Source: Candidatus Coproplasma excrementipullorum
GTDB taxonomy: Bacteria > Bacillota > Clostridia > Christensenellales > Borkfalkiaceae
Assembly (NCBI GenBank): GCA_018714165.1
Contig: DVNU01000091.1
Span: 1 to 42,727 of the forward strand
Direction: 5' to 3'
DNA length: 42,727 nt
Numbering within the stretch: the stretch's first letter is position 1; every line of letters starts with the position of its first letter. Shown here one piece after another: positions 29,066-38,043 of this stretch. The position numbers and the translations under genes are program-made. The notes beneath the pieces are model-generated. The model saw only the letters and a list, made by a program, of their open reading frames with translations. It searched no databases and had not been told where the DNA came from.

Positions 29066-29791
29066 ATGGAAAAGAAAGAACAGCTTTACGAAGGCAAGGC
29101 AAAAAAGGTGTATGCCACCGAAAACCCCGATTATGTAATCGTATCCTACAAGGATGACGCTACGGCGTTCAACGGTCTTAAAAAGGGCACGATCGTCGGC
29201 AAGGGCGTCATCAACAACAAGATGACAAATATGATGATGCAGATGCTCGAAAAGAAGGGCATCCCCACACACTTTGTCGAGCAGATTGACGACAGAAACA
29301 CTGTAGTCAAAAAGGTTGAGATTGTCCCCCTCGAAGTAATCATAAGGAACGTGGCCGCGGGCAGCTTTTCCAAAAAATACGGCGTGCCCGAAGGTACGCC
29401 CTTCAAGGCTCCCACAATAGAGTTCTCCTATAAGAACGACGAGCTCGGCGATCCCCTCATCAACAGCTATCACGCGCTCGCTTTAGGCCTCGCCACGCCC
29501 GAAGAGATCGAAACTATAAAGAAGATGGCCTTCTCCGTCAACGATATAATGAAGGAGTTCTTCAAGCACCTCAACATCGACCTCATCGACTTCAAGCTCG
29601 AGTTCGGCAGATTCCACGGCCAGATCGTGCTCGCGGATGAAATTTCGCCCGACACCTGCCGCTTCTGGGAGGCGGGCACCTGGGATACGACCAAGCACAC
29701 CAGCCTCGATAAGGACAGGTTCCGCCGCGACCTCGGAGGCGTAGAGGACGCCTACAACGAAATCTTCAAGCGTCTCACCACGGGAGAATAA
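29066..29791 (+). CDS. purC: SAICAR synthetase
   Basis: Joins CAIR and aspartate with ATP. 241 residues. The N-terminus [16 protein letters not shown] is the PurC glycine-rich/nucleotide region; later blocks are [11 protein letters not shown] (about 28-38), [15 protein letters not shown]-like (here [15 protein letters not shown], about 87-101), [14 protein letters not shown] (about 116-129), DFKLEFGRF (about 172-180) and [12 protein letters not shown] (about 188-199). AAAGGAG is 15 nt from the ATG, a long spacing, but no other in-frame start lies between. The stop is 6 nt from the next gene. Confidence 0.97.
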   Translation: MEKKEQLYEGKAKKVYATENPDYVIVSYKDDATAFNGLKKGTIVGKGVINNKMTNMMMQMLEKKGIPTHFVEQIDDRNTVVKKVEIVPLEVIIRNVAAGSFSKKYGVPEGTPFKAPTIEFSYKNDELGDPLINSYHALALGLATPEEIETIKKMAFSVNDIMKEFFKHLNIDLIDFKLEFGRFHGQIVLADEISPDTCRFWEAGTWDTTKHTSLDKDRFRRDLGGVEDAYNEIFKRLTTGE

Positions 29792-29797
29792 TCGCAC

Positions 29798-31219
29798 ATG
29801 GGCGGTTTTTTCGGCTCGGTCAAGAGGACGAGCGCCGTATTCGACGTATTCCTCGGTACCGACTATCATTCCCACCTCGGCACAAAGCGCGGCGGCATGG
29901 CGGCCTATGACTCATATATAGGCCTCCAGCGCGAAATTCACAACATCGAAAACGCGCCCTTCCGCACCAAGTTCGAGCGCACTCTGTCCGAAATGCGCGG
30001 CAACGCCGCCATAGGCTGTATCTCCGATACCGACCCCCAGCCCCTTTTAATGGTCTCCAAGCTGGGCAAATACGCCATCTGCACAATAGGCATCATAAAC
30101 AACGTCGATGAGTTGATGTCAAAAATTCTCGCCCGCGGCGGCTATTTTGATGCGATGACGGGCAGCAAGGTCAACGCCAACGAGCTAATCGCCGCCCTCA
30201 TCAATACCAAGGATTCCTATGTCGAGGGCATACGCTACGCGCAGAACTGCATTGACGGCACGGCGTCCATATTGCTTCTTACCGACCGCGGCACTTTGAT
30301 TGCCGCGCGCGACAGGATGGGCAGACTGCCCGTCCAGCTCGGCAGGAGCGACGAGGGCTACTGCGTATCCTTTGAAAATTTTGCCTACCGCAAACTGGGG
30401 TATTCAGATTTCCGCGAACTCGGCCCCGGCGAAATTGTGGAAATTTCCGCCGACGGCGTAACCCAGCTTGCGCCTCCCGGCAAAGAGATGCGCATCTGCG
30501 CCTTCCTTTGGTCGTATTACGGCTATCCCACGTCGTCGTACGAGGGAGTCAACGTTGAAATCATGCGCTGCCGGAACGGCGAAATTTTCGCGCGCGAGGA
30601 CGCCAAGACACACGATATGCACGGCATAGACTATGTCGGCGGCGTACCCGATTCGGGAACGCCCCACGCTATAGGTTATGCCAACGCCAGCAAGGTGCCC
30701 TTTGCGCGGCCCTATATAAAGTACACGCCCACCTGGTCGCGTTCGTTTATGCCCGTAAACCAGTCCGAGCGCAACAAAGTGGCAAAGATGAAACTCATCC
30801 CCGTACACGAGCTCATCGAGGGCAAGCGTCTGCTTCTCGTCGACGACTCGATAGTGCGCGGTACCCAGCTCAAAGAGACGGTGGAGTTCCTATATTCTCA
30901 CGGCGCCAAGGCTGTGCATATGCGCTCAGCCTGCCCGCCAATAATGTACGGTTGCAAATACCTCAACTTTTCGCGCTCGTCGGGCGATATGGATTTAATC
31001 ACCCGTCGCACCATGGCCGAGCTCGAAGGCGACGAGGCCATAAAGCATCTGGAAGAGTACAGCGATTCCAAAACGGAGCGCGGCAAGGCGATGCGCAAGG
31101 CCATCTGCGACAAGTTCAAATTCGAATCTCTCGAATTCCAGTCCCTCGAAGGCCTGACCGAAGCAATAGGCATCGAGCCTTGCAAGCTGTGTACCTATTG
31201 CTGGACCGGAAAAGAGTAA
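29798..31219 (+). CDS. Amidophosphoribosyltransferase-like protein without the catalytic N-terminal cysteine
   Basis: 473 residues, PurF architecture: N-terminal Ntn glutaminase-like domain (about 1-225) and phosphoribosyltransferase domain (about 235-473). The N-terminus is MGGFFGS, with glycine where PurF has its nucleophilic Cys, and no propeptide. The glutamine-binding NGN motif is also gone (GIINNVDEL instead of AHNGNLTN). By contrast the PRPP loop LLLVDDSIVRGTQ (345-357), GGVPDSGTPHAIGYA (281-295) and Fe-S-type cysteines (234, 379 or 386, 462, 465) remain. The flexible loop differs from PurF (YTPTWSRSFMPVNQSERNK). A true PurF follows. It may use free ammonia, act on another substrate, or regulate PurF. 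GGGAG is 11 nt upstream. Confidence 0.85.
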   Translation: MGGFFGSVKRTSAVFDVFLGTDYHSHLGTKRGGMAAYDSYIGLQREIHNIENAPFRTKFERTLSEMRGNAAIGCISDTDPQPLLMVSKLGKYAICTIGIINNVDELMSKILARGGYFDAMTGSKVNANELIAALINTKDSYVEGIRYAQNCIDGTASILLLTDRGTLIAARDRMGRLPVQLGRSDEGYCVSFENFAYRKLGYSDFRELGPGEIVEISADGVTQLAPPGKEMRICAFLWSYYGYPTSSYEGVNVEIMRCRNGEIFAREDAKTHDMHGIDYVGGVPDSGTPHAIGYANASKVPFARPYIKYTPTWSRSFMPVNQSERNKVAKMKLIPVHELIEGKRLLLVDDSIVRGTQLKETVEFLYSHGAKAVHMRSACPPIMYGCKYLNFSRSSGDMDLITRRTMAELEGDEAIKHLEEYSDSKTERGKAMRKAICDKFKFESLEFQSLEGLTEAIGIEPCKLCTYCWTGKE

Positions 31220-31346
31220 CTCTTGAGCAATATTCATCGTCCAAGGCGAGCTTGAACAATTTTAATATAAACAGCTTTAATATAGTATAGAAAGAGAGAG
31301 CAGGCAGACATAAACTTTTCCTTAACAGGAGATTATAGTTTAATAT

Positions 31347-32759
31347 ATGGACGAAATTCAAAACGAAATCCACGAAGAGTGCGGCGTGTTCGGCGTGTAC
31401 TCTCAGGAAAACCGCGATGTGGCGTACACCGTTTACTACGGCCTTTACGCCCTTCAGCACCGCGGCCAGGAGAGCGCCGGAATAGCCGTCTCCTACGCGG
31501 ACAAAATAACCTATTACAAGGGTATGGGGCTCGTCCCCGACGTGTTTTCGGGCGGTAATCTAGAAAGGTTGCCCGAAGGCGACATTGCAATAGGTCATGT
31601 CCGCTATTCCACGACGGGCGCAAGCCAGCTTTTAAATGCCCAGCCCGTGGTGTTCACGGGCAAGTGCGGCAAGATGGCGCTCGCCCACAACGGCAATCTG
31701 ACCAACACCAAACAGCTACGCGATGAGATGATAGCCGAAAACGCCGTCTTTCAGACGACAATCGACTCCGAGGTAATGGCCGTAGCCATCAATTCTATGT
31801 CCGACGGCGACATCTTGGAGGGAGTAAAGAGGGCCTGCCCCAGGTTTAAAGGTTCGTATGCCCTTGTGCTGATGACTACCGATAAACTCATCGCCGTGCG
31901 CGACCCTTACGGCATCCGCCCCCTGTGCATAGGCTCCATAGTCGACGACTATGTCGTCGCCAGCGAAACGTGCGCGCTCGACGCCGTCGGCGCAACATTT
32001 ATCCGCGACGTAAAGCCGGGAGAAATCGTCGTCATCGATTCTCAGGGTATTCACTCATATATGATGGACAATCTGCCCGAAAAGAGCAGAATGTGTATCT
32101 TTGAATATGTATACTTTGCCCGCCACGATTCAGTAATGGACGGTTGCAGCGTATATCAGGCACGCAAGGAGGCGGGCAGACTGCTCGCCAGATACTACCC
32201 CGTAGAGGCCGACCTCGTTTCGGGCGTGCCCGATTCGGGCAATGTTGCCGCGCGCGGATATGCCGAAGAAAGCGGTATACCTTTTGTGGAGGCGCTCGCT
32301 AAGAACAGGTACGTAGGCAGAACGTTTATCCAACCCGACCAGAGGCAGAGGGAGAATTCTTTAAGCGTCAAGATGAACGCCCTGCGCGCCAACATCGACG
32401 GCAAGAGGGTGATAATAATAGACGACTCAATTGTTCGCGGCACCACGATGCGCAGGATAATCAAGATGCTTCGCAACGCGGGCGCAAAGGAAGTGCACAT
32501 ACGCATCTGTTCGCCCATAATCAAGCACCCCTGTCACCTCGGCATAGATATTCAGACCTACGGTCAGCTCATCGGCGCGTATAAAAATGAGGATCTGATT
32601 TGTGAAAGCCTTGGCGCCGACTCGGTGAGGTATCTTTCCATAGATCAGCTCGTGCAGACCTGCTCTTCGGCGAACGTCGGGTTCTGCCTGGGCTGTTTCA
32701 ACGGACAGTATCCCTACCCGCTCGAAGGTTACGAAGCGGACAAACTAAAACTCGAATAA
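31347..32759 (+). CDS. purF: Amidophosphoribosyltransferase
   Basis: Committing enzyme of purine synthesis (PRPP and glutamine to phosphoribosylamine). 470 residues. An 11-residue propeptide precedes the nucleophile Cys 12 (CGVFGVY). Glutaminase residues lie in LQHRGQESAGI (36-46) and AHNGNLTN (113-120). PRPP site: VIIIDDSIVRGTT (355-367). The [4Fe-4S] ligands of the Bacillus-type enzyme are present (C250, C396, C447, C450), so the enzyme should be oxygen-sensitive. The FARHDS block and KNRYVGRTFI loop are canonical. AGGAG lies 15 nt from the ATG and no nearer start is in frame. The 127-nt gap to the previous gene shows no clear promoter. Confidence 0.97.
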   Translation: MDEIQNEIHEECGVFGVYSQENRDVAYTVYYGLYALQHRGQESAGIAVSYADKITYYKGMGLVPDVFSGGNLERLPEGDIAIGHVRYSTTGASQLLNAQPVVFTGKCGKMALAHNGNLTNTKQLRDEMIAENAVFQTTIDSEVMAVAINSMSDGDILEGVKRACPRFKGSYALVLMTTDKLIAVRDPYGIRPLCIGSIVDDYVVASETCALDAVGATFIRDVKPGEIVVIDSQGIHSYMMDNLPEKSRMCIFEYVYFARHDSVMDGCSVYQARKEAGRLLARYYPVEADLVSGVPDSGNVAARGYAEESGIPFVEALAKNRYVGRTFIQPDQRQRENSLSVKMNALRANIDGKRVIIIDDSIVRGTTMRRIIKMLRNAGAKEVHIRICSPIIKHPCHLGIDIQTYGQLIGAYKNEDLICESLGADSVRYLSIDQLVQTCSSANVGFCLGCFNGQYPYPLEGYEADKLKLE

Positions 32760-32778
32760 ACTTCAGGAGAAATATAAA

Positions 32779-33798
32779 ATGGCAATATCGTATAAAGACA
32801 GCGGCGTAGACGTTGAAAGAGGCTACGAGGCCGTAAGGCTCATGCGCGAGCACGTTCAGTCTACATATACCCAGGGCGTCCTCGGCGACATAGGCTCCTT
32901 CGGCGGATTTTTCCAGCTCCCCAAGGGATACAGGGAACCCGTTCTCGTCGCCGGCACCGACGGCGTCGGCACAAAACTCAAATACGCCTTCCTTGCAAAC
33001 AAGCACGATACAATCGGCATCGACGCAGTTGCAATGTGCGTAAACGACATAGTCTGCCAGGGTGCAAAGCCCCTGTTTTTCCTCGACTATTTCGCAACGG
33101 GCAAGCTCTCGCCCGAAGTGGTCGCCACCGTCGTATCGGGCGTGGCCGAAGGTTGCCGCCAGAGCGGCGCGGCGTTGATCGGCGGCGAAACTGCCGAAAT
33201 GCCCGGCTTCTATCCCGACGGTGAATACGATATCGCAGGATTCGCCGTGGGCATCGTCGATAAAAAGAAGGTCATCAACGGCAAAAAAATCAAGTCGGGC
33301 GACGTGCTCATCGGCATAAAATCTAGCGGAATCCACTCCAACGGCTATTCCCTCGTGAGGAAGCTGTGGGGGGAGAACATCGAAGAGCTCGAAAAGTATA
33401 ACGAAGAACTGGGCGCAAGGCCCATAGATGTGCTCCTGACGCCCACAAAGATATATGTAAATTCCATCCTTGCCCTAATCGAAAAGGTAAAGGTCAAGGG
33501 CATCGCCCACATCACGGGTGGCGGATTTATCGAAAATATCCCCCGCATCTTCCCCGAAGGAATTGGTTGCAGAATAGATACAAAGTCCTACGAAGTTCCC
33601 GCAGTCTTCAAAATTATGCAGAAGAAGGCGGGCATAAAGAAGGAGCAGGCCTACAACACCTTCAATATGGGCATTGGCATGGTAGTGTGCGTGGCCAAAA
33701 AGGATGTTGAAGAAACTATCGCCCAGCTCCAATCTACGGGCGAAGAGTGCGTAGTAATAGGTAAAACTTGCAAGGGCAGCGGGGTAAAACTGGTTTGA
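32779..33798 (+). CDS. purM: Phosphoribosylformylglycinamidine cyclo-ligase (AIR synthetase)
   Basis: Closes the imidazole ring of AIR with ATP. 339 residues. Blocks: YKDSGVDVERGYEAV (5-19), VAGTDGVGTKLKYAF (about 57-71), GIDAVAMCVNDIVCQGAKP (about 79-97, in pieces), LIGGETAEMPGFY (about 137-149), GIKSSGIHSNGYSLVR (about 182-197) and HITGGGFIENIPR (about 247-259). AGGAG precedes the ATG by about 9 nt. Its final codons overlap the purN start (TTGA). Confidence 0.97.
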   Translation: MAISYKDSGVDVERGYEAVRLMREHVQSTYTQGVLGDIGSFGGFFQLPKGYREPVLVAGTDGVGTKLKYAFLANKHDTIGIDAVAMCVNDIVCQGAKPLFFLDYFATGKLSPEVVATVVSGVAEGCRQSGAALIGGETAEMPGFYPDGEYDIAGFAVGIVDKKKVINGKKIKSGDVLIGIKSSGIHSNGYSLVRKLWGENIEELEKYNEELGARPIDVLLTPTKIYVNSILALIEKVKVKGIAHITGGGFIENIPRIFPEGIGCRIDTKSYEVPAVFKIMQKKAGIKKEQAYNTFNMGIGMVVCVAKKDVEETIAQLQSTGEECVVIGKTCKGSGVKLV

Positions 33799-34412
33799 AG
33801 CGCATAGCAGTTTTCGCCAGCGGCGGCGGCACGGACTTTCAGTCGGTAATAGACGCAAACGAGAGGGAGCACTTCTGCGAGATAGCCTGCCTCATCGCCT
33901 CAAAGGAGGGTATAGGCGCCATCGGGCGCGCAAAAAAACACGGCATCTCCACCGCCGTGTATGCAAAGAGGGACTACCCCGATCTGGAGGAGCTCTATAA
34001 AGAACTGACCTACCACCTCAATATGCTGGGCGTCGATTACATCGTGCTCGCAGGCTGGCTCAAAATCATACCTCAAAGCTTTATAAAAACTTTTGAGGAC
34101 AGAATTATAAACATTCACCCGTCGCTTATACCCGCATTCTGCGGGGCGGGCTACTACGGCCTGAAGGTTCATCAGGCCGTTTTAGACTACGGCGCAAAGA
34201 TATCGGGCTGCACCGTGCACTTCGTCAACGAAGTACCCGACGGCGGCGCGATAATCGCCCAGCGCGCGGTTGAGGTCAGGGACGGCGATACGGCCGAAAG
34301 CCTTCAGGCGCGCATATTGGAGGTAGAACATCAGCTTCTGCCCTGGTGCGTAAAGCAGCTCTGCCTGGGCAACATCGTCAAAGACGGAAGAAAAGTAACA
34401 ATTAAAAATTGA
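33795..34412 (+). CDS. purN: Phosphoribosylglycinamide formyltransferase
   Basis: Formylates GAR with 10-formyl-THF. 205 residues from the TTG at 33795, which overlaps the purM stop (TTGA) and gives the family-like start KRIAVFASGGGTDFQ; AGCGGGG lies about 10 nt upstream. A TTG 27 nt earlier would add nine non-conserved residues. Catalytic Asn and His are in NIHPSLIPAF (about 106-115) and Asp in VNEVPDGGAIIAQRAV (about 137-152). The loop AFCGAGYYGLKVHQAV replaces the E. coli form and is common in Clostridia. Confidence 0.95.
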   Translation: MKRIAVFASGGGTDFQSVIDANEREHFCEIACLIASKEGIGAIGRAKKHGISTAVYAKRDYPDLEELYKELTYHLNMLGVDYIVLAGWLKIIPQSFIKTFEDRIINIHPSLIPAFCGAGYYGLKVHQAVLDYGAKISGCTVHFVNEVPDGGAIIAQRAVEVRDGDTAESLQARILEVEHQLLPWCVKQLCLGNIVKDGRKVTIKN

Positions 34413-34432
34413 TTTCATCTGTGGGGGGGGAT

Positions 34433-35051
34433 ATGATGAATAAAAAAAAGCGTTTTAAGCGTTATTTACGGCATCGCCGTATTCGTTGCCTTTGTAAGCG
34501 CGGTTGTGCTCCTGTACGGCGCAATAGAACTGTTGTGCAATACAACGTTTTATGATTTTAGCTACGACGGTGTTTAAAGCACATATTATGTTGAAGAACC
34601 TTTTTATGAGGTCCAGGCGCCGCTCGGCTCGTTTCTGCTTGTAACTGCAATCGTCGCTGTTATCGGCAGTGTCTGCTCGCTCTTTGTCGTCTTTGGCAAA
34701 AAGGATTCGGCTAAAAAAGTTTCACTCTGCACCGTTTGTGCGGTCATGCTCGTCGCGCTTGTATTTATAATCGCCGGCGCCTGCGTCTGGAACACATATC
34801 ATCATGGTACATTGAGCGAAAACGGGATATATCCTTCAACCCCGGCTCTTATCAGAGGTGGTGTGGCTGCTTCGGTATTTGCAATATATTCGGCGTTTAT
34901 GTCGTCAATGGTGCAGTTGCTTGCCATATTTGCCGTAATAGTTGCCGTGCTTATATGCCTCGCGGTTATGTCGCGCAAAGAACGCCGCGCCGCCGCTCCC
35001 GATGCGGAAGCCGTGCAGGGCGGACAGCAAACACAGGATATAGTTGAATAA
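34433..35051 (+). pseudogene. Decayed gene for a small polytopic membrane protein inside the purine operon
   Basis: An ATG at 34433 after a G8 run (34423-34430) opens a frame that fails at an A8 tract (34442-34449). With seven A the frame would continue as MMNKKSVLSVIYGIAVF and run on through hydrophobic segments, but it then meets TAA at 34575-34577. After that the same frame stays open to 35051: STYYVEEPFYEVQAPL, helix SFLLVTAIVAVIGSVCSLFVVF, further helices, and a charged tail MSRKERRAAAP. The original protein would have been about 206 residues with four helices. One frameshift plus one nonsense codon argue for a pseudogene. A 101-codon piece from 34746 could still be translated. Family not recognised. 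Confidence 0.75.
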
Positions 35052-35085
35052 CGCAAAATTTAAAATTTATATAGGAGATTATAGT

Positions 35086-36705
35086 ATGGAAATGAAGAAG
35101 AGGGCGCTCGTCAGCGTGTCAGACAAGGCGGGCGTGGTGGATTTTTGCAAAGGTCTCGTCGACTGCGGTTTTGAAATCATCTCCACGGGCGGCACGGCAA
35201 AGGTTTTAAAGGAGGCGGGCCTCAAGGTCATCGGCATATCCGAAATCACGGGCTTCCCCGAATGTCTCGACGGCAGGGTAAAGACCCTTCACCCCAACGT
35301 TCACGCTGGACTTCTTGCCATGCGCTCCAACCCTGAGCATATGAAACAGCTCGAAGAGCTGGGCATAAACACCATCGATGTAGTGTGCGTCAACCTCTAT
35401 CCCTTCAAGGCCACCCTCGCCAAGGGCGCCGACTTTGCCGAGTGCGTCGAAAATATCGACATCGGCGGCCCCACAATGATAAGGGCGGCGGCCAAGAACT
35501 ATCAGGACGTGGCCGTCATCGTCGACCCAAAGGACTACGACAAGGTGCTCTCCGAACTCAGGGCGGGCGGCGTCTCGCTTGAGACTAAAAAATATCTCCA
35601 GTATAAAGTATTCGCACACACAGCCGTATACGATTCGCTCATTTCCAACTATCTCGCCTCACAGCTGGGCATAACCTTCCCCGACAGCGTAACATTCGCC
35701 TACGAAAAGGCCCAGGATCTGCGCTACGGCGAAAACCCCCAGCAGCAGGCCATATTCTACAACGAGGAGTTCATCCGTCCCGGCTCGCTGTCGTCGGCCA
35801 AACAGCTGTGGGGCAAGGAGCTCTCCTACAACAACATCAACGACGCTAACGGCGCGCTGGAACTGTTGAAGGAATTCGGTTCAACTCCCGCGGTCGTCGC
35901 GTGCAAGCACGCCAATCCCTGCGGCGTGGGCACGGGCGACAGCATATATGAGGCATATATGCGCGCCTACCAGTCCGACCCCGTCTCCGTGTTCGGCGGA
36001 ATTCTTGCCATTAACGGCGAGGTCGACGAGGCCACTGCAACCGAAATCAACAAAATTTTCATCGAAATTGTAATGGCTCCCTCGTACTCCGAGGAGGCAT
36101 TAAAGATACTTGAAGGCAAAAAGAACATCCGTCTTCTTCAGATAGACAACATCTCTGCGCCCCGCGCCGCCGATGCATACGATATGAAAAAGGTATACGG
36201 CGGTCTGCTCGTCCAGCAGTACGACAATACGCTTATAAGGGGAGAGGATATGAACCTCTTCTCTGCCAAAGCTACTGTCGAGGACAAAGTTCTCTCGTCC
36301 GGCAAGATAAGAAAGATCTACGGTACGGGCGTAGTCACCGACCGCGCCCCCACGGCCGCCGAAGTAGAAGCTCTGATGTTCGCGTGGAGGGTGGTTAAAC
36401 ACACCAAGTCCAATGCCATCGTCATCGGCAAAAAGGGCAGGACGACGGGTATAGGCATGGGTCAGACCAACCGCATCTGGGCGGCCCAGCAGGCCATAGC
36501 CCATGCGGGCGAAGAGGCCAAGGGGTCGGTTATGGCGTCCGACGCATTCTTTCCCTTCCCCGACTGCGTGGAGGAGTGCGTAAAGGCGGGCATCACCGCC
36601 ATAATCCAGCCGGGCGGCTCCATTCAGGACGAGGCCTCGGTTGAGGCCTGCAACAAGGCCGGCATCGCCATGGTATTTGTGGGCGACAGGCACTTCAAGC
36701 ACTGA
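35086..36705 (+). CDS. purH: AICAR transformylase / IMP cyclohydrolase
   Basis: Catalyses the last two steps to IMP. 539 residues. The N-terminal MGS-like cyclohydrolase domain (about 1-200) has [15 protein letters not shown] (5-19), [10 protein letters not shown] (about 33-42) and [15 protein letters not shown]-type spacing (about 62-76). The C-terminal transformylase domain has [11 protein letters not shown] (about 209-219), [10 protein letters not shown] with catalytic Lys and His (about 272-281), and [15 protein letters not shown] near the end. The ATG at 35086 follows TAGGAGAT at 8 nt; an upstream in-frame start at 35044 overlaps the dead gene and is not used. Confidence 0.97.
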   Translation: MEMKKRALVSVSDKAGVVDFCKGLVDCGFEIISTGGTAKVLKEAGLKVIGISEITGFPECLDGRVKTLHPNVHAGLLAMRSNPEHMKQLEELGINTIDVVCVNLYPFKATLAKGADFAECVENIDIGGPTMIRAAAKNYQDVAVIVDPKDYDKVLSELRAGGVSLETKKYLQYKVFAHTAVYDSLISNYLASQLGITFPDSVTFAYEKAQDLRYGENPQQQAIFYNEEFIRPGSLSSAKQLWGKELSYNNINDANGALELLKEFGSTPAVVACKHANPCGVGTGDSIYEAYMRAYQSDPVSVFGGILAINGEVDEATATEINKIFIEIVMAPSYSEEALKILEGKKNIRLLQIDNISAPRAADAYDMKKVYGGLLVQQYDNTLIRGEDMNLFSAKATVEDKVLSSGKIRKIYGTGVVTDRAPTAAEVEALMFAWRVVKHTKSNAIVIGKKGRTTGIGMGQTNRIWAAQQAIAHAGEEAKGSVMASDAFFPFPDCVEECVKAGITAIIQPGGSIQDEASVEACNKAGIAMVFVGDRHFKH

Positions 36706-36761
36706 TTGCCCCCAACATATGCTTCAACCAATCACATTTTAATTTTTTGCACAGGTGAAAA

Positions 36762-38042
36762 ATGAACGTACTTGTAATAGGCAACGGCGGCAGGGAACAC
36801 GCAATCCTTCTCGCCCTTAAAAAGAGCCCCAAGGTAGACAAGCTGTACTGCATGAAGGGCAACGCGGGCACGGCACAGATAGCCGAAAACGTCAACGTCG
36901 ACTATATGGACGGCGAGGCCGTAAAGGCCTTCGCTCTCGCCCATCCCGAAATAGATTATTATGTCGTCACTCCCGACGACCCCCTGGCCGCAGGCATAGT
37001 CGACGTGCTGGAGGGCATAGGCAAACGCTGTTTCGGCCCCCGCAAAAACGCGGCCATAATCGAAGCCAGCAAGGCCTTTGCCAAGGAGCTGATGAAAAAA
37101 TACAATATTCCCACCGCAAAGAGTGCTACGTTCGACAACTACGGCGACGCGCTTGAGTATGTCCGCGCGCAGGGTGCACCCATAGTTTTAAAGGCCGACG
37201 GTCTCGCCCTCGGCAAGGGCGTGCTTATCTGCAAGACGCTCAAGGAGGCCGAGGAGGGCCTCAAGGAGATAATGCTCGACAAGGCCTTCGGCAAAGCGGG
37301 GGAGAAGATTGTAATAGAGGAATGCATGCGCGGCCTTAAGTACGACCCCGGCGAGGAGGTCTCCGTTCTTGCCTTCACCGACGGCAAGACGATAGTCCCC
37401 ATGATAACCTCGTGCGACCACAAGCGCGCAAACGACGGCGACGATGGCCTCAACACGGGCGGCATGGGCACGTTCTCGCCCTGCCCCTTCTGGAGTAAGG
37501 AGCTTGAGGACGAAGTATTAAACAAAATAATGATCCCTACGATGAGCGCCATGAATGCCGAGGGCAGAACGTTCAAAGGCTGTCTCTATTTCGGCCTCAT
37601 GCGCACGCCCGACGGAATGAAGGTGGTGGAGTACAACTCCCGCTTCGGCGATCCCGAAACGCAGGTTGTTCTTCCCATGCTCAAAACCGACCTTATGGAG
37701 ATATTCGAGGCCGTGACGGACGAAAGATTGTCCGATATGAAAATCGAGTGGGAGGACGGCGCCTGCATCTGCGTTGTGCTCGCAAGCGGCGGCTATCCAG
37801 TGCACTACCGCAAGGGCGAGGAGATAACCATAGGCGATGTGGGCGACTGCACGATAATCCACGCGGGCACGGCCGTTAAGGACGGCAAGCTGATCACCAA
37901 CGGCGGCCGCGTTCTGGGCGTCGTGGCAAAGGGCAAAGATATTGAAGAGGCCCGCCGGAAGGCCTATGCCGCCGTAAAGAACATTCATTGGAAGGGTATG
38001 CACTACCGCACCGACATCGGCGTCAAATACAGAGAGGGTTAA
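36762..38042 (+). CDS. purD: Phosphoribosylamine-glycine ligase (GAR synthetase)
   Basis: ATP-grasp ligase that joins glycine to phosphoribosylamine. 426 residues. N-domain: VLVIGNGGREHAI (3-15) and TPDDPLAAGIVDVL (about 70-83). ATP-grasp part: FAKELMKKYNIPTA (about 106-119), IVLKADGLALGKGV (about 144-157), GEEVSVLAFTDG (about 196-207), NTGGMGTFSPCP (about 235-246) and EYNSRFGDPETQ (about 289-300). AGGTG precedes the ATG. The stop lies just before the purL ATG. Confidence 0.97.
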   Translation: MNVLVIGNGGREHAILLALKKSPKVDKLYCMKGNAGTAQIAENVNVDYMDGEAVKAFALAHPEIDYYVVTPDDPLAAGIVDVLEGIGKRCFGPRKNAAIIEASKAFAKELMKKYNIPTAKSATFDNYGDALEYVRAQGAPIVLKADGLALGKGVLICKTLKEAEEGLKEIMLDKAFGKAGEKIVIEECMRGLKYDPGEEVSVLAFTDGKTIVPMITSCDHKRANDGDDGLNTGGMGTFSPCPFWSKELEDEVLNKIMIPTMSAMNAEGRTFKGCLYFGLMRTPDGMKVVEYNSRFGDPETQVVLPMLKTDLMEIFEAVTDERLSDMKIEWEDGACICVVLASGGYPVHYRKGEEITIGDVGDCTIIHAGTAVKDGKLITNGGRVLGVVAKGKDIEEARRKAYAAVKNIHWKGMHYRTDIGVKYREG

Positions 38043-38043
38043 C

